A DNA stretch of 15,637 bases. Source: Methanosarcinales archaeon (GTDB lineage Archaea; Halobacteriota; Syntropharchaeia; Alkanophagales; Methanospirareceae). Shown here piece by piece: positions 13,907 to 15,637 of this stretch (positions within the stretch are counted from its first letter, which is position 1; each line of letters opens with the position of its first letter). A program made the translations under genes and the position numbers. The notes beneath the pieces were generated by a model that was not told the origin of the DNA, did not search any database, and saw only the letters and a program-made list of their open reading frames with translations. The stretch lies in contig JAODGV010000016.1 in assembly GCA_025464425.1 (NCBI GenBank), positions 1 to 15,637 of the forward strand, given 5' to 3'.

Positions 13907-14002
13907 CATGACTTGACATTTGGAGTTACTTTTAGATGTGTGTATGAGATGTGAGATAGTGAGGGGTGTTTTTCAGAGATGAATAAGCAAAGCTTGATTA
14001 GC

Positions 14003-14190
14003 ATGTATAAAGTGGCACTGGCGCAGCTAAATGCAACCGTCGGGGACATAGAGGGCAATACAGAGAAGATTGTGGGGTATATCGTGAGGGCACGAGCGAG
14101 AGGTGCCGCGCGGGTGGTATTCCCCGAACTGGCTATCACCGGCTATCCACCAGAGGACCTGCTGTTGAAACCTTCACTCATAAGTGCAAC
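14003..14190 (+). pseudogene. nadE: 5' remnant of nadE (glutamine-dependent NAD+ synthetase)
   Basis: This is the intact opening of the nitrilase (amidase) domain, cut at about codon 61-64, after the ITGYPPEDLLLKPS motif. The remaining ~500 codons expected of a glutamine-dependent NAD synthetase do not appear downstream in the window. Its GC content matches the rest of the window, so this piece is native and the sequence joined to it is the newcomer. Confidence 0.75.
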
Positions 14191-14827
14191 TTATAAAGAA
14201 TTACACAGGATTTATAACTCCATCAGACAGGATATAATATCGCGATTACGGGAATTCCGGGACATATGGGAAGAAGGTAGCGAAGAAGACTTATTCAAAG
14301 AGCTTGTATTTTGCCTTCTCACTCCGCAGTCAAAAGCTGAGAGATGCTGGGAAGCTGTTAATAATCTTGAAAAGAAGAACTTGCTATTTAATGGCGATAT
14401 AGATGAGATAGCGAATGAGTTGAATAATATCAGATTCAAGTATAACAAGGCAAGATACATCTTAGAGGCAAGGAAGAGATTTATTGCTAATGGCAGTCTG
14501 AAAATAAAGGACGGCATAAAAAATTTTGAAGATATATTTGAGGCAAGAGATTGGCTGGTTAAAAATGTTAAAGGAATGGGATATAAAGAAGCGAGTCATT
14601 TTTTGAGAAATATTGGACTCGGCGAAAATTTTGCTATCTTAGACAGGCATATCCTTAAAAATCTAAAGATTTTTGGTATGATTGAGGAAATCCCGGAAAA
14701 CATGAGTAAGAAGATGTATTTTGAGATTGAACAAAAGATAAGGGAATTCTCAAAAAGGATAAGTATCCCTTTAGTCCATCTTGACTTCGTTTTATGGTAT
14801 AAAGAGACCAAACACTTATTTAAATAA
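14003..14827 (+). CDS. In-frame fusion: truncated NAD synthetase nitrilase domain plus complete Ogg2 DNA glycosylase
   Basis: Residues 1-61 (MYKVALAQLNATVGDIEGNTE.. PELAITGYPPEDLLLKPSL) are the start of a glutamine-dependent NAD synthetase. The first catalytic Glu (Glu42 in FPELAITGYPPE) is present, but the Lys and Cys of the nitrilase triad and the whole synthetase domain are missing. From about residue 63 (YKELHRIYNSIRQD) the protein is a full-length, ~210-residue Ogg2-type 8-oxoguanine DNA glycosylase/AP lyase. It has ELVFCLLTPQSKAERCWEAV, the helix-hairpin-helix VKGMGYKEASHFLRNIGLG with catalytic Lys195, and Asp214 in ILDRHIL. GC counted by hand falls from 33/60 (14041-14100) to 21/60 (14341-14400). 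The Ogg2 part has no ATG or GTG of its own near its N-terminus; a TTG at 14165 is the only common alternative. Translation may also begin at ATG 13979. Ogg2 activity is likely; the NAD synthetase part cannot work. Confidence 0.88.
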   Translation: MYKVALAQLNATVGDIEGNTEKIVGYIVRARARGAARVVFPELAITGYPPEDLLLKPSLISATYKELHRIYNSIRQDIISRLREFRDIWEEGSEEDLFKELVFCLLTPQSKAERCWEAVNNLEKKNLLFNGDIDEIANELNNIRFKYNKARYILEARKRFIANGSLKIKDGIKNFEDIFEARDWLVKNVKGMGYKEASHFLRNIGLGENFAILDRHILKNLKIFGMIEEIPENMSKKMYFEIEQKIREFSKRISIPLVHLDFVLWYKETKHLFK

Positions 14828-14855
14828 AGAAGTATTTAGATAACGGGGTGCTAAA

Positions 14856-15431
14856 ATGAGAAGTTTGAAAGGAACACAAACCGAGAAGAATCTTTTGACG
14901 GCTTTTGCAGGTGAATCGCAGGCAAGAAACCGATATACTTACTTTGCTTCTCAGGCAAAGAAGGAAGGATATGAACAGATTGCTGCTATTTTCATTGAAA
15001 CAGCAGAGAATGAGAAAGAGCATGCGAAAAGGTTGTTTAAATTCCTTGAAGGTGGTGAGGTTGAAATTGAAGGGGCATTTCCAGCAGGGGTAATCAGAAA
15101 CACAAAAGACAACCTGAAGGCTGCGGCTGCTGGTGAAAATCATGAACATACAGAGATGTATCCTGAGTTTGCTGAAATAGCAGAGGGAGAGGGTTTTTTA
15201 GAAATCGCATCTGTTTTCAGAGCGATAGCAGTTGCAGAGAGAGCGCATGAGAAAAGATTCCTTGCTTTGCTTGAGAACATAGAAAATGGCAGGGTCTTCA
15301 AGAGGGATGAAGTGGTGAGGTGGAAATGCCGGAACTGCGGGTATATACACGAAGGAGGGGAAGCGCCGGAAAAATGCCCTGCCTGTGCACATCCAAGAGC
15401 ATATTTTGAGTTGCTCTGTGAGAATTATTAA
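14856..15431 (+). CDS. rbr: Rubrerythrin
   Basis: This non-haem diiron peroxidase reduces hydrogen peroxide in anaerobes, taking electrons from rubredoxin or NAD(P)H systems. The 191-residue product has an N-terminal four-helix ferritin-like domain with iron ligands in FAGESQARNRY (Glu20), ENEKEHAKRL (Glu53, His56), GENHEH (Glu94, Glu97) and AERAHEKR (Glu128, His131). A C-terminal rubredoxin-like domain has Cys158/161 and Cys174/177 (WKCRNCGYIHEG, CPACAHP). The Shine-Dalgarno GGGGTG (14845-14850) is 5 bases before the ATG, and TATTTAAATAA (14816-14826) in the tail of the previous gene may be its promoter. GC (26/60 at 15001-15060) is lower than in the left part of the window, so it may have arrived together with the Ogg2 gene, a fitting oxidative-damage pair. 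Confidence 0.96.
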   Translation: MRSLKGTQTEKNLLTAFAGESQARNRYTYFASQAKKEGYEQIAAIFIETAENEKEHAKRLFKFLEGGEVEIEGAFPAGVIRNTKDNLKAAAAGENHEHTEMYPEFAEIAEGEGFLEIASVFRAIAVAERAHEKRFLALLENIENGRVFKRDEVVRWKCRNCGYIHEGGEAPEKCPACAHPRAYFELLCENY

Positions 15432-15558
15432 GGAGTCACCTGACACTGTGTATGAAATCGTGGAGTTTCGGATGTGAGTATGAGAGTATGAACCCGGGCG
15501 ATTATCCAGGCGCGCCGGTTCTGGGTTCTTTCAATCTCTAAACAGAAACTACCTGCAC
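15432..15558. other. Intergenic stretch between rubrerythrin and the right-end gene
   Basis: GC is back to about 53% (32/60 at 15481-15540). There is an imperfect inverted arrangement, GAACCC at 15490 and GGGTTC at 15531. A short frame from GTG 15418 to TGA 15477 reads IIKESPDTVYEIVEFRM and looks coding-like, but it is too short to assign; it could be the tail of a gene broken by the insertion to its left. No convincing promoter was found for the minus-strand gene's direction, as expected at its 3' end. Confidence 0.4.
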
Positions 15559-15636
15559 TCAGCCCGATTCAGCACAATCCTCACACGCAGGATTCCTCTC
15601 AATCGTAAACTCCTCCATTCTTGCATCCAGTCCATC
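15559..15636 (-). CDS. C-terminus of a ThiF/MoeB/HesA-like E1 adenylyltransferase (partial)
   Basis: Reading the minus strand from the right edge gives DGLDARMEEFTIERNPACEDCAESG and a stop at 15559-15561. The ending with an aromatic beta strand, ERNP and a CxxC pair is typical of ThiF/MoeB/HesA enzymes, which adenylate the C-terminal glycine of ubiquitin-like sulfur carriers; that CxxC holds half of the structural zinc. The rest of the gene lies beyond the window. The call rests on 25 residues, so another zinc-ribbon-ended protein is possible. Confidence 0.6.
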   Translation of the reverse strand, partial: DGLDARMEEFTIERNPACEDCAESG

Positions 15637-15637
15637 C

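Noticed and set aside
14003..14190. Functional NAD synthetase or nitrilase
   Set aside because: Only the first catalytic Glu is present; the Lys, Cys and the whole synthetase domain are absent.
15531..15560. TTTCAATCTCTAAACAG resembling the start of an archaeal CRISPR repeat
   Set aside because: Only one copy is present, with no spacer-repeat periodicity and no cas genes in the window.

Overview
The window looks like a compact chromosomal stretch from a euryarchaeon, most likely of a methanogen-related or ANME-like lineage. Pointers are an archaeal S3Ae ribosomal protein, a tRNA-Gly with a canonical bulge-helix-bulge intron, TATA boxes about 26 bases before start codons (leaderless-style promoters), a NifH/CfbC-type ATPase, a CooT-like nickel protein, a DUF1786 protein and a long-form PurQ. 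The lineage is inferred from gene content; no marker gene in the window proves it.

Layout from left to right. The tail of an unidentified upstream gene is followed by ndk and a NifH-like ATPase, then tRNA-Thr(UGU). A Trm112-type zinc protein overlaps a gene for a membrane-anchored protein of unknown function. Acylphosphatase lies on the minus strand and abuts that gene tail to tail. A DUF167 gene overlaps purQ. Ribosomal protein S3Ae and a beta-CASP metallo-beta-lactamase nuclease form a tight unit, and intron-bearing tRNA-Gly(GCC) begins one base after the nuclease stop codon. On the minus strand a malic enzyme overlaps an Lrp-type regulator whose stop codon almost touches the tRNA. A class I/II aminotransferase is divergent from the malic enzyme. 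A minus-strand CooT / B3-B4 domain pair follows. A three-gene signalling operon (triple-PAS membrane histidine kinase, CheY-like receiver, winged-helix regulator) leads to a DUF1786 actin-fold protein.

The right end is the most unusual part. The first ~61 residues of a glutamine-dependent NAD synthetase (nitrilase domain) run in frame into a complete Ogg2-type 8-oxoguanine DNA glycosylase. Hand-counted GC falls from 55% to 32-35% across that junction. Rubrerythrin follows. GC is back to about 53% after it, where the C-terminus of a ThiF/MoeB-like E1 enzyme enters on the minus strand. This reads as acquisition of an oxidative-damage pair (ogg2 plus rbr) that broke nadE.

Functionally the window is mostly housekeeping: nucleotide metabolism (ndk, purQ), translation and RNA handling (S3Ae, Trm112, beta-CASP nuclease, two tRNAs) and central carbon and amino-acid metabolism (malic enzyme, aminotransferase). 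Alongside these are metal-linked proteins (NifH-like, CooT), a complete three-gene signal-transduction operon, and the oxidative-stress cassette. No mobile element, CRISPR array or origin was recognised.
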